A program made the translations under genes and the position numbers. The notes below the pieces were generated by a model that was not told where the DNA came from, searched no databases, and worked only from the letters and a program-made list of their open reading frames with translations. Of a stretch of 64,000 nucleotides of DNA, positions 45,536 to 58,500 are shown piece after piece. Source of the DNA: Vermamoeba vermiformis. Taxonomy: Eukaryota; Tubulinea; Echinamoebida. The DNA is taken from the NCBI GenBank assembly GCA_045837725.1, contig JBEWZL010000156.1, positions 62,001-126,000 of the forward strand, in the 5' to 3' direction. The first letter of the stretch is position 1, and each line of letters starts with the position of its first letter.

Positions 45536-46675
45536 ACTTTTTTGCGATCCGATTGCAAATCAGTTCCTATTAAACTCAAATAAAAGTTGATTAGGTCGAT
45601 GAACGTTTCTTTAATATTAAATAACTAGAGTACGAGTGGTAACATTGCCGCGCCAAAAATTGCACGGGATGAAAACACAAACTTCATTGCTACGCCGTCA
45701 GATTTGCAATCCGCGGTGGAATATAATTAATTATATTCCCTAGATTGTAGGATTGATTCGCGGCGCACTGATTCGCGGCGCACTGATTCGCAGGTATTTT
45801 CGGGATCACCGCAAAATTTTTTTTGTACAATACCCAAAATTTCGAATGAATTTAAACAAATTTGATTCGAAGTAGTTCTTATCGTTGTAAAAATCAGTAT
45901 TACTGGAACCGATCTTTAGAATACTCGCACAATATATCAATCGCAAGTACCGCAAATGTTGTGTAGCAGCCGAGATTTCGTCAGAAGTTCGTACTCTCAA
46001 TTCGATTTACAAACGAACACAATTATTGAATACATATGAGAGTACGTAATCAACAACAGTATCCTTGCAAGGGTCGTTACGGTCCAGTGAAGTGGAGAAG
46101 GAATTGCGGAACGCGGACTTTTTAGATCTAGCATCGCGTTGGCTCAAAGTTGTTTTTAAAAGTTCGACTCGCGGGTACTCTAATTGAATATTGCAACATC
46201 TGTCACCTGCCTAACATCGGAGTTAAAATGTTACGAAAAAAACAAAAAATATCTGCGGACAAATACAAGCATTCACTTGCAACTGTCACAAGTATGTAAC
46301 GCAATTATACGCAGTTTGATGTTATAAACTGCTGTTCTTATTCACTTCCTTCAATTGGGTGTACCTAAAGACGGATCAGATGTGCCATTTTTTATGATGC
46401 CATTAAGCGTTCGAACCTACTCTGCGGCGGCAATCGTATTAATACTAATGAAGTACCTATTGTTCTTTCGGCACAGTCCACGGATCTGCGGAGCATTTTG
46501 ATCAGATTTGTTGTCAACAAGCTTTCACATTAAGACAGTTAAGTCCATTACTTACATAGCCGGACTGGGTATCCTCTGACTATAAGCGCATTTTATCCCA
46601 AGGAAGAATTGGTCCAATTGTTCGCTATCAGATCTAAAAGCGGGCGACACATCTAAAATTAATTGTACTTTATAC
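45536..46675. other. Intergenic stretch, no convincing gene
   Basis: This 1.1 kb region lies between convergent 3' ends of the 44761 gene and family copy G. It contains a 15-bp tandem repeat and scattered Cys-containing open pieces on + (for example LIEYCNICHLPN near 46180) that do not join. I see no RNA gene. Confidence 0.45.
45755..45793 (+). repeat. Tandem repeat, unit GATTCGCGGCGCACT, about 2.5 copies
   Basis: Two perfect 15-bp units (45755-45769 and 45770-45784) followed by a partial third. It is GC-rich within an AT-rich gap. Confidence 0.85.
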
Positions 46676-49343
46676 TTAGCTGATTAAACATAAAGCCAAC
46701 AACATTAGTGAAAATAAATAAAAGGTTGCATGTGTGGCTTCAGACGTAGGTTTGATGGGCTGATTCGTCGATCCAGGTGCAGATGTCGCGACAGGAGGTG
46801 CCAAAGGAACTGCTTTAGGAGGAATTGTTCCTTGCAAAGCCGTGCTAGGTTCTTTACCAGTAACATCTAAAGTAAACCAACTCAAGTTAACTTGTTGAGT
46901 TGGGCAAAAATGACTTGGGAAAACACTTACCCGTCTGAACATTAGACGGCGCGCCATCTGCTTCAGAAATTTTAGTGTTGAAATCTTGTTGTTGCGACGA
47001 AACGAAGTTTTGAACGACTGAACTCGGGTCAGGCTCCGTATTAGTGGCATCTATGAACAAAAGATTATTGAGCTATTTACTCGTTTTGACCATTCAAAGT
47101 AGCTTACCCGGATCTACTTGAAGCTCAGTCTCCAAGGTGCTGGTCTGAGTCACATCTCGCTTGCCAGTATTGACAACAGTGACACGATTGTCGCTGATGC
47201 CAGTGACATTTACAAATGTCGATCGAACGACTTCTTTGAAGCCAGCGGGGAACGGTGAATCGGCCGTCAAAGTGATTACAATATTAGCCGCTAATTATAA
47301 AGTGTTAAATATTATGCACGAGAGTAGTAAGCTGAACTTACATTGAGGGCAATAGAGGCTCGGGCTAACGGTGAAAGTCAACACGTAGTCTTCCAAAGTC
47401 CAAGTGTACGTAGCGTTCTCGAAGCCCAAGAACACTTGAAGCGACAGCGGGTATGCAGGACCACGGCCAGTAGCAAATGTTTTAACAGGAACAACATTCT
47501 GCGCGACAATTAGGAGTGCATATAAATAAAATAATGACGTACCAGGGGCGAGATGTTGTTACGATCGTCAGCACGTGGCAGAATGAAAGATTTAGACTCG
47601 AGGTTGTTGTAAGAGAAGAAGGCACGGCCGTCATTAGGATTGTAACACTCGACGATTGGCACGACGTTTTGAATGCGTAGTGGCTGGAGGCCGTACAGCT
47701 TTGGGCCTAACACCACAGCAGCTTGACAGTTATCGTGGAAGATTGGAGTTCCCTAAAAGTGCGTTAGCCACGTGGTCCATCTAAAATGCTAATCGCTAAT
47801 TAATAAAGTACTTGCCATCTGACCAAGGTCACCAATAGAAACACCCTGAGCCAATTGCCCAACGAGTTTAACTTGCCATGAACCCCATTCGAGACCCATG
47901 AATTCGACGTCAAACCCGATGTTGGATTGAGCGATAAACAAAGTATTGTCCACTGCAACAAGGTGATTAGATTATCATAATAATATGTTTTACGATTACT
48001 TTTAGACAAGATCGGCTGAGCTTGCAATGCAGCGGGAACTGGGCCGGTAAAATTCACCTCATTGATAATGTCCACGTAGAAAGTCTAATAGTCCACACTA
48101 TTAACATGTTTCACGAGCTAACTATTACTAATATTATCATTACGTACCTGCTCACCAATAGTCACTTGTGAGAACGATTGACCTTTGTAGTACATGAGCC
48201 ACGGAGCTCCACTGTAATAGTTGTTTTGATACTGGTTGTAAGATTTGCGGAATGTTTGAGTTCCATTGCTCTAATATACATATTCTATTAGTTAACGGGT
48301 TAAAAAAAATAAGGCGAAGGCTTACCAAATGGTACTTTAATAGCACGACTTCGACGGCTTGTATGACCAGCTCGTCATCTTCAATCCAAGCTCGTTTTGG
48401 ACTTTCGTTCATATTCACGGTCCAATTCGACGTTTGAATATAACTAACACCATCATTAGGATGCCAGCCAACGAGCACGATGGTATTATTTTTGTAGACC
48501 ATTGCGAGCACGGGTTGGCCAACAAAGAATTGTTGTAAATTCGTGTTGAAGACGTTGTTTACAGCGTCATAATATTGGATGGAAACGATGGTGGGGTCAG
48601 GAGGGTTAATGTTGCTTTCAATCATGTAGTTCGATGACCAGGGCACAAAAGACGATGGACCCGTTCCAGAAACTGCGTCCTGGAAATCATACAAAGCAAC
48701 CATAGTAGCGCTATTAATGACTGCTGTAGAGCCCGTCTTCGACATGTAAAATTTGTTGCCTTGTACGTGCGTTAAAACCGGATCGATGAAAGTAGTGGTT
48801 TGGTAGCTAAAGCAATATTGTTAATAAAGTTATTGCTAAAAATTTAATATCCTACTCTGCTGCAGCGCGCTGGCCGGTATTAATATCGATTTTAATAACT
48901 CGTTCGGTGGTATCGAATCCTTGTACGTAAATTTGCCCCTAGATAGAAATATTAAGCGTCATTTAATAATTGAAGCCGACTTACGAATTCATCAACAGTT
49001 ATCTCTTTGCTGGTAAAGCTAAAGATAACGTCGTCTGGAGGCCAAATCCATGCTGGATTCAGCACCGTGGTTTTTCCTCCGGACACCGTCGGGCAAAGAA
49101 ACTGCGTAAATGTAAATATAAGTAAATATTACTATTATTTAATAAGCGAACTTAAGATAAAGGCATTACTATTTTTTATGCAATTAATTAAAAATAACGG
49201 CTACCACTTACAGGGCGGTTGATCATGAAATTTCTTTCAGCGTTAGCACCTGCAGTTGGGTACCCAGAGTTTGCAAGTACCTCGGCATTAATATTTGGTA
49301 TAAGAAAGAGCATCGAACAGATGAGGATCGAGCAGACCGCCAT
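46676..49343 (-). CDS. Secreted PQQ-propeller-like surface protein, family copy G
   Basis: ATG 49343 gives signal peptide MAVCSILICSMLFLIPNINA and then EVLANSGYPTAGANAERNF. An in-frame ATG at 49379 would add a basic leader (MDSRHRRKKSEQ); I prefer the shorter start. Downstream are FLCPTVSGGKTTVLNPAW-type exon 2, the long exon 48770-48310 with SYIQTSNWTVNMNESPKRAW, LQPLRIQNVVPIVECYNP, DDRNNISP, FPAGFKEVVRSTFVNVTG with DNRVTVVNTGKR and LETELQV, a linker including LQGTIPPKAVPL, and a hydrophobic tail ending at 46676. The KR-module exon is about 95 percent identical to that of copy I, not to adjacent copy H. About 760 residues. Confidence 0.8.
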
Positions 49344-49412
49344 TTGCTCACTTTTCTTCCTCCGATGCCGTGAGTCCATCTGTGTTAATGACAAAAATAT
49401 TGACAACAATAA

Positions 49413-52178
49413 TTAAAATCTAAATTTGTTATTTATGGCAAGCGAACCGCCGAAATTTACTTTGCAAAACAGTAAAAATGGAATTCCAATGACAGCAACA
49501 ATACCGGAAAGGAAATTAGCTGTAGAAGGTACCGCTTGAGGTTCTTGCGAACTTTCTTGTGGCTCATTGGTCGGAATTGAAGGTGGGGCCGAAGGAGTTT
49601 CCTCTGTGGATCCGCGAATCTGGCTCGCTAACGGCTTCGTGGTAACGGCTGTATTATATTAGCTTATATAATTAAGTTGTAAATACTTACATGATACGGT
49701 GACATTGGCTGGAGCTCCGTCGGCAGCGCTAATCTGTTGGTTGAACGCATCTCGTTGGTTGGTGGCGAACTCTGTCACGACTTGTGCAGGAGAATTTTCC
49801 ACATTATTAGGATCTAATAATCACGTTAGTGTCAATAATAAAGTCATGATATGAAGGCACACACCAGGAGCAATAGAAAGTTCTGTTTCTAATTCGCTCG
49901 ATTGAGTGGTACTTCGCTTGGAGCTCGTGACAATTGTGACACGACTGTCACTAATTCCCGTCACAGAAACAAACGTGCTTCGCACCTTTTGATTAAAACT
50001 AGCAGGGAAAGGCGCATCGGCTGTCAAGACAATGGTCAAATTGACCGCTACAAGGGTAAGTTACGTTAGATCCGCATCCAAACAATACTTTACAAACACT
50101 TACTCGTAGGGCAATACAATTTAGAGTCCGAAGGATTGAAGCTAAGAAGGTAATTTTCGAGCTGCCAAGTGTAAGTACTGTTCTCCAACGGCAGAGACAA
50201 GATGTTGGACAAAGGATATGTGGGTCCATGACCGAGTTTAAACGATGTAATAGGAGTATCATTCTAACATAGCCGAGTTAATATAACATAGTAATGACGA
50301 GACCGAGTAGACTTACCACTGCTGCGACAAAGTTTCGGTCTTGGATGGCCGGAATCTGGAACTCGCGTTGTCCAAGATTGTCATACGAAAAGTATCCGAC
50401 ACCCCACTCAGGATCAATGCACTCGAGAATAGGCACGACATTTTGAATAGGCAGTGGCTCGAGAGTGTAGAGATTTTGATCGACTACAACGTGCATCTTG
50501 CAGTCTTCAGAGAAGATAGGAAAGCCCTGCCAAAAGTGTCAGCGCGACAATTTCTTAAAACAGAGGATCTAGGTCTCGATTACTTACAGTAGCACTATTG
50601 AACTCTGGTCCCACAGCCTTCATTTTAACGTCCCAGGTTCCCCAACCCAGGCCCCAAAATTCTAAATTTCCGCGATAAAGAGTAGTGATCACGACGTTGT
50701 CCACTAAAGTCAATCACGATTAATAAAGCATATCGACATATAATAGTATGATCGAGCTTCACCTGTAGAATAAGTTGGTTGGGTAAGCATTTCTCCAGTT
50801 CGTTCGACAATCAGTTCGTCGTTATAAAGGTCTGCAAAGGCATGCTACGAGTATGAATCGCAGTTAGTAATGAACAAAGTTCAAATTAAATAATTCCGTT
50901 CTTTCTACCTCATCACCAAGGCTGACATCAGCAAGCGATCGTCCATTATGATATAGAAATTTTGACGGATCTGACAAGCTGACACTCTCTCCAGTTACAA
51001 CAGTGACACCCTTCTCTTCCAAGATAACACCAGTTTCCTAAAAGGAAATCTCAGTAAACAGTTTATGGACTGACGTCCCACTTACGGCACTTATTCTGTA
51101 GATCTTCACATCAGTATTTTGCGTTATAGAAATGATTTCAGAGCCGTCTATCATCGCTTTAGCACTTTCTCGTGGCAGCGAACCATTGTAATACATAGAT
51201 GTGAAAGTGGCAGGTGAAGTGTTCGACGCAACAATCGGAAACTCGTGTGTCGCGTTCTTGTAGACCATAACAGGGGTAGTATAGCCAACAATAAAGTTAG
51301 GATTATTAGATACATCAACAGTATTCTCCGGCACTTTGATAAAGGTAAGCGCGGGATCTGTTTCGCTGCCGTCATTCGATAATCGGATCCAAGAGGAGCG
51401 ACGGACGAGGGACCAATAGAATTAAATACGTTATCTATCCTCGTATTTAACGATAAATCAGGGTTCCAAGCGAAGGTAGCGTTATCGTTGGCTGAATAAT
51501 AAAGACCGCCTTCCAAGTGAGTGTATACTGATTGCTCTAGTGGAACCGAGTTTGTCCTGCATGATACGATTAATTTCCTAGATAAATAATAGAAACTGAT
51601 TACATAGTGGTCAGGGAAGCGTTTCCAGATGAGTGAATCTTGAAAACTTTCGATTGCAGGCCATTTCCTTCAATGAAAACGTATCCAGCTAAATATATGT
51701 ATCCCTATAAAATAATTATAATATTTTCCAATGGTTTAATACGCACGTCAGCGTCCATAGTAATTTCTCGGTGTGCTACGGAGTCCCATTGGAGCGGAAA
51801 ATTGCTAGGCGGCCACACCCATGCTACATTTAATATGGTTGATTTACCGCCGGAGACGTTTGGGCATAAAACCTGCGTAACATCGCGGATTAGAAAAAGC
51901 AAAACTAAAAAACAAAATAAATCATGTTAATTAGTTCGCCTACTACTAATATTATAATTTAAATATTACCAAAAACAATCCTATTTGGTTTGAAAAGATT
52001 ATCTTTCGAGTCGAGTTGTTGCGTTCGTTTTTACCTTTCTGTTAAATTGATAATTTCGTTGCGGGTTTGCTCCGGCCATTGGATAACCGGAATCAGCTAA
52101 CTTCGCACTGTATACTACATTGACCAGCAAGATCTGGCCTAGAAGCAGCCAACAAAAAAATTCTTTACGATCCGGCAT
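49413..52178 (-). CDS. Secreted PQQ-propeller-like surface protein, family copy H
   Basis: ATG 52178 encodes FFCWLLLGQILLVNVVYSA, then KLADSGYPMAGANPQRNYQ. Blocks follow as in the family: LCPNVSGGKSTILNVAWVWPP, MEGGLYYSANDNATFAWNPD, EPLPIQNVVPILECIDPEWG with FSYDNLGQREFQIP, the module FPASFNQKVRSTFVSVTG with DSRVTIVTSSKR and LETELSIAPG, then SQIRGSTEETPSAPPS in place of the IPPQPP motif and a hydrophobic segment (FLSGIVAVIGIPFLLF). Unlike the others it carries about 17 extra residues after the hydrophobic run (KVNFGGSLAINNKFRF), so it may be a TM rather than GPI protein, or the last exon may be mis-joined. It ends only 33-70 bp before the start of copy G. Confidence 0.77.
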
Positions 52179-52332
52179 CGGACGCTTCAGAACAGAATTG
52201 TATTGCAATTACCGGTGTTTTGCAGCTTGCAAGCGAAAAGCGAAATCGATGTCGCAAGTCCCGATGGCAAAACGGGAGATTTACAACTTTGGTGACAGGA
52301 GCACGCAGTTGTCACGAGGGAATTTATCGAGA

Positions 52333-55137
52333 TTACAAATACGAAATAAATGAATATACAAAAGTAAAGAATATAGATACGCTAATTAAACCTGCACTTG
52401 ATGTAGGGGCAATCGGTACCGCTTTAGGTTGTGCGACCGGCTCTTCCACAATAATCGGCGCTGCTACTGGCGGTGGCAAAACACCTTGTACCTCAGTAGA
52501 CAATGATTTGCCCGCTAAGTCTAGATATATTAACAGTAGTATGGCTTGCCTCCGTTATGCACGTATAATCAATCAAAGGTTCGCACCTAAACTAGTTATT
52601 GAGGGAGCATCGGTAGTGCTGTTGATCGCAGAGACGAATTGAGCTTGTGTTGTTTCAGATGACACAAAGTTAGAAACAACTTCTTGCGGCGAGGGCTCAG
52701 TGTTCGTATTGTCTGCAAAGTAATCATTGTTAGTAAGAAATTCAGACTGCAATTACCATGTAATTACGTACCAGGTGCAATTTCGAGCTCAGTCTCCAAG
52801 GTGCTTGTCTGAGTCACGTCTCGCTTGCCAGTATTGACAACAGTGACACGATTGTCGCTGATGCCAGTGACATTTACAAATGTCGATCGAACGATTTCTT
52901 TGAAGCCAGCGGGGAACGGTGAATCCGCCGTCAAAATGATAGTAAATGTGACCGCTATTTTAACATTAAGTAACGTCATAATGAAAATACTGAGTGTTGA
53001 CTTACTAGTCGGGCAAGCAATGCTCGGGCCAATTGTGAAAGTCAAAGTGTAGTCTTCTAGGGTCCAAGTGAACGTACCATTTGTACCAAGATAGATCTTG
53101 GCCGAGAGTGGGAAATAAGGGCTGCGACCAACTGCAAAGTCTTCGAACGGTGTATTGTTCTGCTAAAGGTCAGTACCATAGGTTACCCGAAAGTTTAAAG
53201 AAACTTACCACAATAGTGATATTGTTTCTATCGTGGAGCTGCGGGATCCAAACTGGTTTTTGCTCCAGGTTGTTGTACGCGAAGTAACCGTTGCCGGCAG
53301 CATCAACGCACTCCAAGATTGGCACGATGTTTTGAAGCGGCATTGGAGCCAATGTATAGACGGAGTTATCAACGACAATATGCACGTTGCAATTTTCAGA
53401 AATGGCCGGGGCACCTGCGCTCTGGGAGTTGTACGTGACCGGAAGTCTTCCGCGAATTTTCAAATCGCGGCTTTCCCAGTCGTAGCCAATAAACTCGATT
53501 TTGGAGCCAGAGCCAGCTAAAGGCAAAAGCACAATATCATCTGTAAAAAATGGAATGTTTAGTCCTTGGTTGTGTTTAGCGTGCCAAAAATAACACCAAG
53601 AAAACATACCGGATGACATAATAGGATGAGCGTTGCTAAAATAGCCTGGGAAGGCATTTCCGTATTCAACTTCATTTATCAGATCCACGAAGAAGTTCTT
53701 TAAAAAATTAGATCAAAGGAATTAAAGCGGCATTGAATAACTTACAGATGATTCACCGAAGGTAATAGAAGCCAGAGACTTTCCATTTTGGTACATAACG
53801 AACGCAGTGTTGGCAAGATAATATGTTGCTCCCTGATACGTAGTAAAATTGTGCGTGGTAATAAGTTGACCGGTAGCCTTCAAAAATAACGGTCATTTGG
53901 AGTCCTGATCCAAAGCACGTGCCAAAAAGTATTTCTAGAAAACTCAAACTTACTGCGTTAAGTCTATAAATAGCACCGACATCGCCTTGAGCAGCATCAC
54001 AAAGCAGAACCAATTCGTTACCGGAGACAAACGCGTTGTAAATTGCGCGATCCATCGGGATCGGAGCCCAAGCGGTACTTCCGACCATCCAACCGTTTCC
54101 TGTATCTCCAACGGCAATGGCAATGTCCACGCCACTATTGTTGAACACCATCACGTTGAGTTGCGGTTGTCCGACAACGATTTGGGTTTGGCCGGAAGCC
54201 TCAGCATTAGTACCAATAGAGAAGTACGTGAAGGCATTATCTTGATATGGAGCTCCCTGGTTGGTCTTCACCATCAAGTTGTTGCCAAAAGGAACGTATG
54301 AAGAATGACCTTCGCCCAAAACAGCATCTGCGAAATACGCAGTCTGGGTCATTGTGTTGGTATTAACGCGAGCTGAATCGCCGCTACCACCTATGTACAT
54401 CTCTTTGCCTTGGACTTGCGTTGGAACAGAGTCCTGAAAAATCGGTGTGTACCTAAAAGAGCGGATGCGGTTAACTTTTTTCTAAATTTTAACGGCACTT
54501 GTCTTACGTCGGTGTGGGGTAAAAAGTACCATTGATATGAAGTCTCGCAGTTAACGGTGATTCGGGGAAAGGACCGGTAATGTACATAAATCCCTTTTTT
54601 GGATTGGTATGAGTTAGATCCATAATTTTGGGAGTTTAACCGAAACTTACTTGCTCATCGATAGTGAACTCTCTATTAGAAGAAAATGCAAATCCTGATG
54701 GATTGCCAGTTTGATCAAATTGCCAAGCAACTTGAAGCACGGTTGTTTTTCCTTTCGCTACATCGCAAGAGAGCTAAAAAATAAATCGTCATTAAAAGTA
54801 AGAAGCACCAAAATAATACATTTTGGTTAAAAGGATTAGATGCAGCTCTTATTTAATTGCAACGGATCGATCCCGTTGCCAAAATTAATTAATCAAAAGC
54901 ACAAATGCATAAATTGCAATCAAGCATCAAATAGAAATATATTTTGTAAATTCATAAGGGTTATTACAGCACTGTAAAATTTTTAATTTACGACTTAGTG
55001 ATGCCTACCGGTCGGCTACTTTTCCAATTTCTTTGTGCATTGGCGGCATAAGTAGGATAGCCTGAGTCGGCTAACTTGGCAGCAAATGATACCACCGCGA
55101 TTGAAAGCACGAGTATAGCAACGTGCGCGATCTTCAT
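52333..55137 (-). CDS. Secreted PQQ-propeller-like surface protein, family copy I
   Basis: ATG 55137 gives MKIAHVAILVLSIAVVSFA, then AKLADSGYPTYAANAQRNWK. Other blocks: KGFMYITGPFPES, the long exon 54400-53953 (MYIGGSGDSARVNTNTMTQT), PMPLQNIVPILECVDAAGNG, LHDRNNITIV, FTWTLEDYTLTF-like exon 9, and the module FPAGFKEIVRSTFVNVTG with DNRVTVVNTGKR and LETELEIAPG. The linker has PQEVVSNFVSSETTQAQF and VQGVLPPPVAAP, ending in a hydrophobic tail at 52333. About 770 residues. It is divergent with the UvrD-type helicase, 393 bp away. Confidence 0.8.
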
Positions 55138-55530
55138 TTTGATTAGAATGATTCGCCTACCGTTGCGTATGTGGTATATTATATGCGTTATCTCTTTAAA
55201 ATAAAGTAATTTCTAAAACCAAACGGTCAGTACAGCATCTCGCTGGGAGATTATTTAAACATCGCCAAATTAGGAAATGGATCTAAAAATACGGTAATCA
55301 ATCTTCGCTAAAATATTTGAATAATCACGTACCGATGGAACAGCATAATTAGTGTTATATTGCTTGTTTGTGGACTATTGCCAAGTCAAACCATCACGAA
55401 AAAGCGCGCGATCTGCAAGTTTTCAATTAGTGAGTTTACAGTTCAACACAACTCGTAATCAATCCCAAAATCAATCTTTATGCCGTAGATATTACGTATT
55501 TAAACCAGTGACAGGACTAAAGAAAACGAG
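55138..55530. promoter_or_regulatory. Divergent intergenic region
   Basis: Lies between the start codons of family copy I (-) and the helicase gene (+). A 65-codon + strand ORF from 55352 overlaps it but has no recognisable features. No clear promoter motif. Confidence 0.35.
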
Positions 55531-58500
55531 ATGTGGGTTCGCAACGTGATCTTGACTGCCAAGCAGGTTAAAAATAGAGGAATCGTGCTTCCTGTCAGAA
55601 ACAATATTACAGTAAGTTATAGTATTATTACAATGCCTAATAAATTATTTGGTGATTAATTGAGATTTTTTTGATTCTCTAGAAAGTAATAATCAACTCA
55701 AGCACGCAATCAAAGCAAGAAAATAGATTTGTAAGTCGAATAATTTATATAATAATCAGTATAGTACTAATAAAGCAAATTAAGTTGTCAAACTTCAAAG
55801 CAGATGCCGATCAAAAGAAAGTTATCGAGCACATGAACCCTCAAGCCTTTGTAATAGCAGGTATTGTAAATTATTACTTACGTGATGTTCATCATTTCGA
55901 GGAAATTATTGATAAACTCACGCAGGTCCTGGCACGGGCAAAACACACTGCGCAATAGGACGTGTCCAACATTTAATCGAAAGTAATATTGCTGAGCCCG
56001 AGGAAATATTAGTGCTCACTACTGCTGATAAAACTGCCGCGAATATTCAGTACCAGATTGATCTTCAGACGCCGCTATCAAAAAACACATCCACTATCAG
56101 ATCGTGGATCACGATGTCGTACAGCTTTTTGCAAGAATTTAAAGATAGATATAGAACACCTGTTAGTGAAGTAAAAGCTGCTAGCTTTATGGAACGGTAC
56201 GTCCTAGTAAAAGATTCGCAGATCTTGTTGTCTGACCCCTGTTTCAGAGGAATTTTCTTCCAAGAGCACTTCAAAGATCTCGGTTTCAACCTATTCAATC
56301 CCGAGAAGAACCCGCTGTATCATACAAATGCTATCTTAAACTACTTTACGAGACTTCAGGAGGCCAATGTAACTCCTGAAAAGTACCACCAATACATCGC
56401 AAATTTGACGGCCAAACAGAACGAAGCACAGAATTTAACGCAATCAAACGACAAGCAAAAGACACCGTTGAGCGTTCTCATCGAAAGACACACTGAATTG
56501 GCTGCGGCTTATGCCAAGTTTATCAGCCTCAAATGGGACGAGAAAAAGTTTGATCATTTGGACGTGATGATGGCTGCAATGAAGATGTTTGAAGAAAGAC
56601 CTGATTTCGTAGAAGAAATTAGAAATACATTCCCACACGTTATTGTAGACGAGGTCCAAGATATCAATCCAATCACGCTCGAATTCATCAAGTTATTGGG
56701 AAACACTGACACCAAAAATAGAACAATGACACTCTTTGGTGATGACGATTTGGCTATATTTAGATGGCGAGGAGCGATTCCCAATGTTTTTGATCGTCTT
56801 GCAGATCATTTTCCAAACGCTGCTATTTTCACGTTAGCCAATAACTATCGCAGTCCCGCTCCGATCTTAACAGCTGCCCGCAATCTGATCACGAAGAACG
56901 GTGATCGAATGGAAGTCAAGCGCGGCTTGAATAAGCTAATGACAGCTAATGTACCTGATGTCGACGGTAGTGCTCGTGTGGAACATTTTGTCTATGACAC
57001 GCGTCACCAAGAAGTCACGGCTGTCGTTCAAATGGTACAAACGATACTTAAGAACGAGTTTGGAGACAAAAGCAATCCTGCTGCCGATATCGAAGCGATG
57101 ATGCAAAAGGAGACCAATGTTGACTCTGAGGACGGTGAGAAACGCGAGCCCAAGATTGTGTTGGTACGTAGCTGCACTACCTAAGCGTCGTGAGGTGCTA
57201 ATCTTTTGTAAGGCTGTTCGAAGCAAGAATGAAATGCTCGAACTCAGCAACGCGCTACGCGAGGCAGGAGTTTCATTTGTAAATAAGACTTTCAATCAAA
57301 AGATCAATATGTTCCCCGAGGTACGTTCAGTCATTTGCAAAGCGACTCTAAATACACTCATTGTTAACTACCAGGTTCAATTCTTGCTCAATTTTCTCAT
57401 CGCTTTGGTTGAGCCTTCAAACGCGCATGTTTTGTATCAATTATTGGGCTCCAAGATGTACAGGTAAGATTTATAACACTGATTTTCGGCGTCGTCCTGA
57501 CCGTTGTTGAAAGTTTCCCTTCACGTGCGTTAGCTGAAGTTACCGAAGATCACGTGCAGAATAGAAAAACCCTCCGACAAGCTCTCAAGGACTTTTCAGG
57601 TTAGTTTGCAACCTCAAAGTGATGATATGATTGATATTCTAATACGACAGACCGTCCTATTGCCTCGATCAAGGACGCCGACATGGTTGGATACATTAGC
57701 AAGGCTCGTAGAATTATCGAAGATTTGGAGTACTATGAAAAAGCGATGACCAACAAGACGACTATGCAAATCATATACGAGTTCTTGAAGAAGAACAAGT
57801 TGTTGAAATCGTTACGAGCACCAACTACACAACTTGAAGAGCAACAAGGCAAGAATATTGCAAAGTTCCTGAAGCTCGTGGGCAACGTCGAACGAAAACT
57901 TAAGACCTCTTTGCCAGCTTTTGTAATTCCATACTTGAAACGCATTGAAACTTTGTGGTCTGAGCTCGTAGAGGAAGAAGTAAGTCATTGCTGTGAGAAA
58001 TTTTGATCTGACTTTCCTTTTTAGGAAATTTCACCTGTAGCATTAACGACTCTCTGGAACCTAAGAAACAACGAATACGACTACGTAATTTTCTCTGGCG
58101 CTACGAACGATTCGACCCCTGGTCGTCTAAAAGTAAGCGAAAAAATGCATGCACAAAATCTATGTTACTGACCATCTTTTGTAGCAATCAGATTTGACCC
58201 CACCACCCGAGTTGACGGGCATTAGCATTGAAACGGCTAAAGAGTACCAAGAAGAAGAAAGGAGACTTGTTTATATGCTCTTAACACGAGCTAAAAAGAA
58301 GTTCATCTTCACGAACTACACGGTCCGAGATAACAAGAACAAAGCCGCCGTGAAATTTTCTTCACACAACCCGTCAAAGTTTATCGCTGAGGCACTTGGC
58401 CAACCAAAAGTTTCTTCGAAAAAGAAAGCTGTTGAAGTCGCGCCGGAGCCTGCTGAACCAACAACGACTGCCAAAGATTTTTTCAAGAAAACTGGACCGA

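Noticed and set aside
45755-45793. 15-bp repeats as a CRISPR-like array
   Set aside because: Units are directly adjacent with no spacers, only 2.5 copies, and the genome is eukaryotic.
46150-46300. LIEYCNICHLPN piece resembling a selenoprotein W/Rdx-type motif
   Set aside because: The match is short, spacing after the Cys pair is wrong, and the frame does not continue into a plausible domain.
55352-55549. 65-codon ORF overlapping the start of the helicase gene
   Set aside because: Overlaps the better-supported helicase exon in another frame and has no features.
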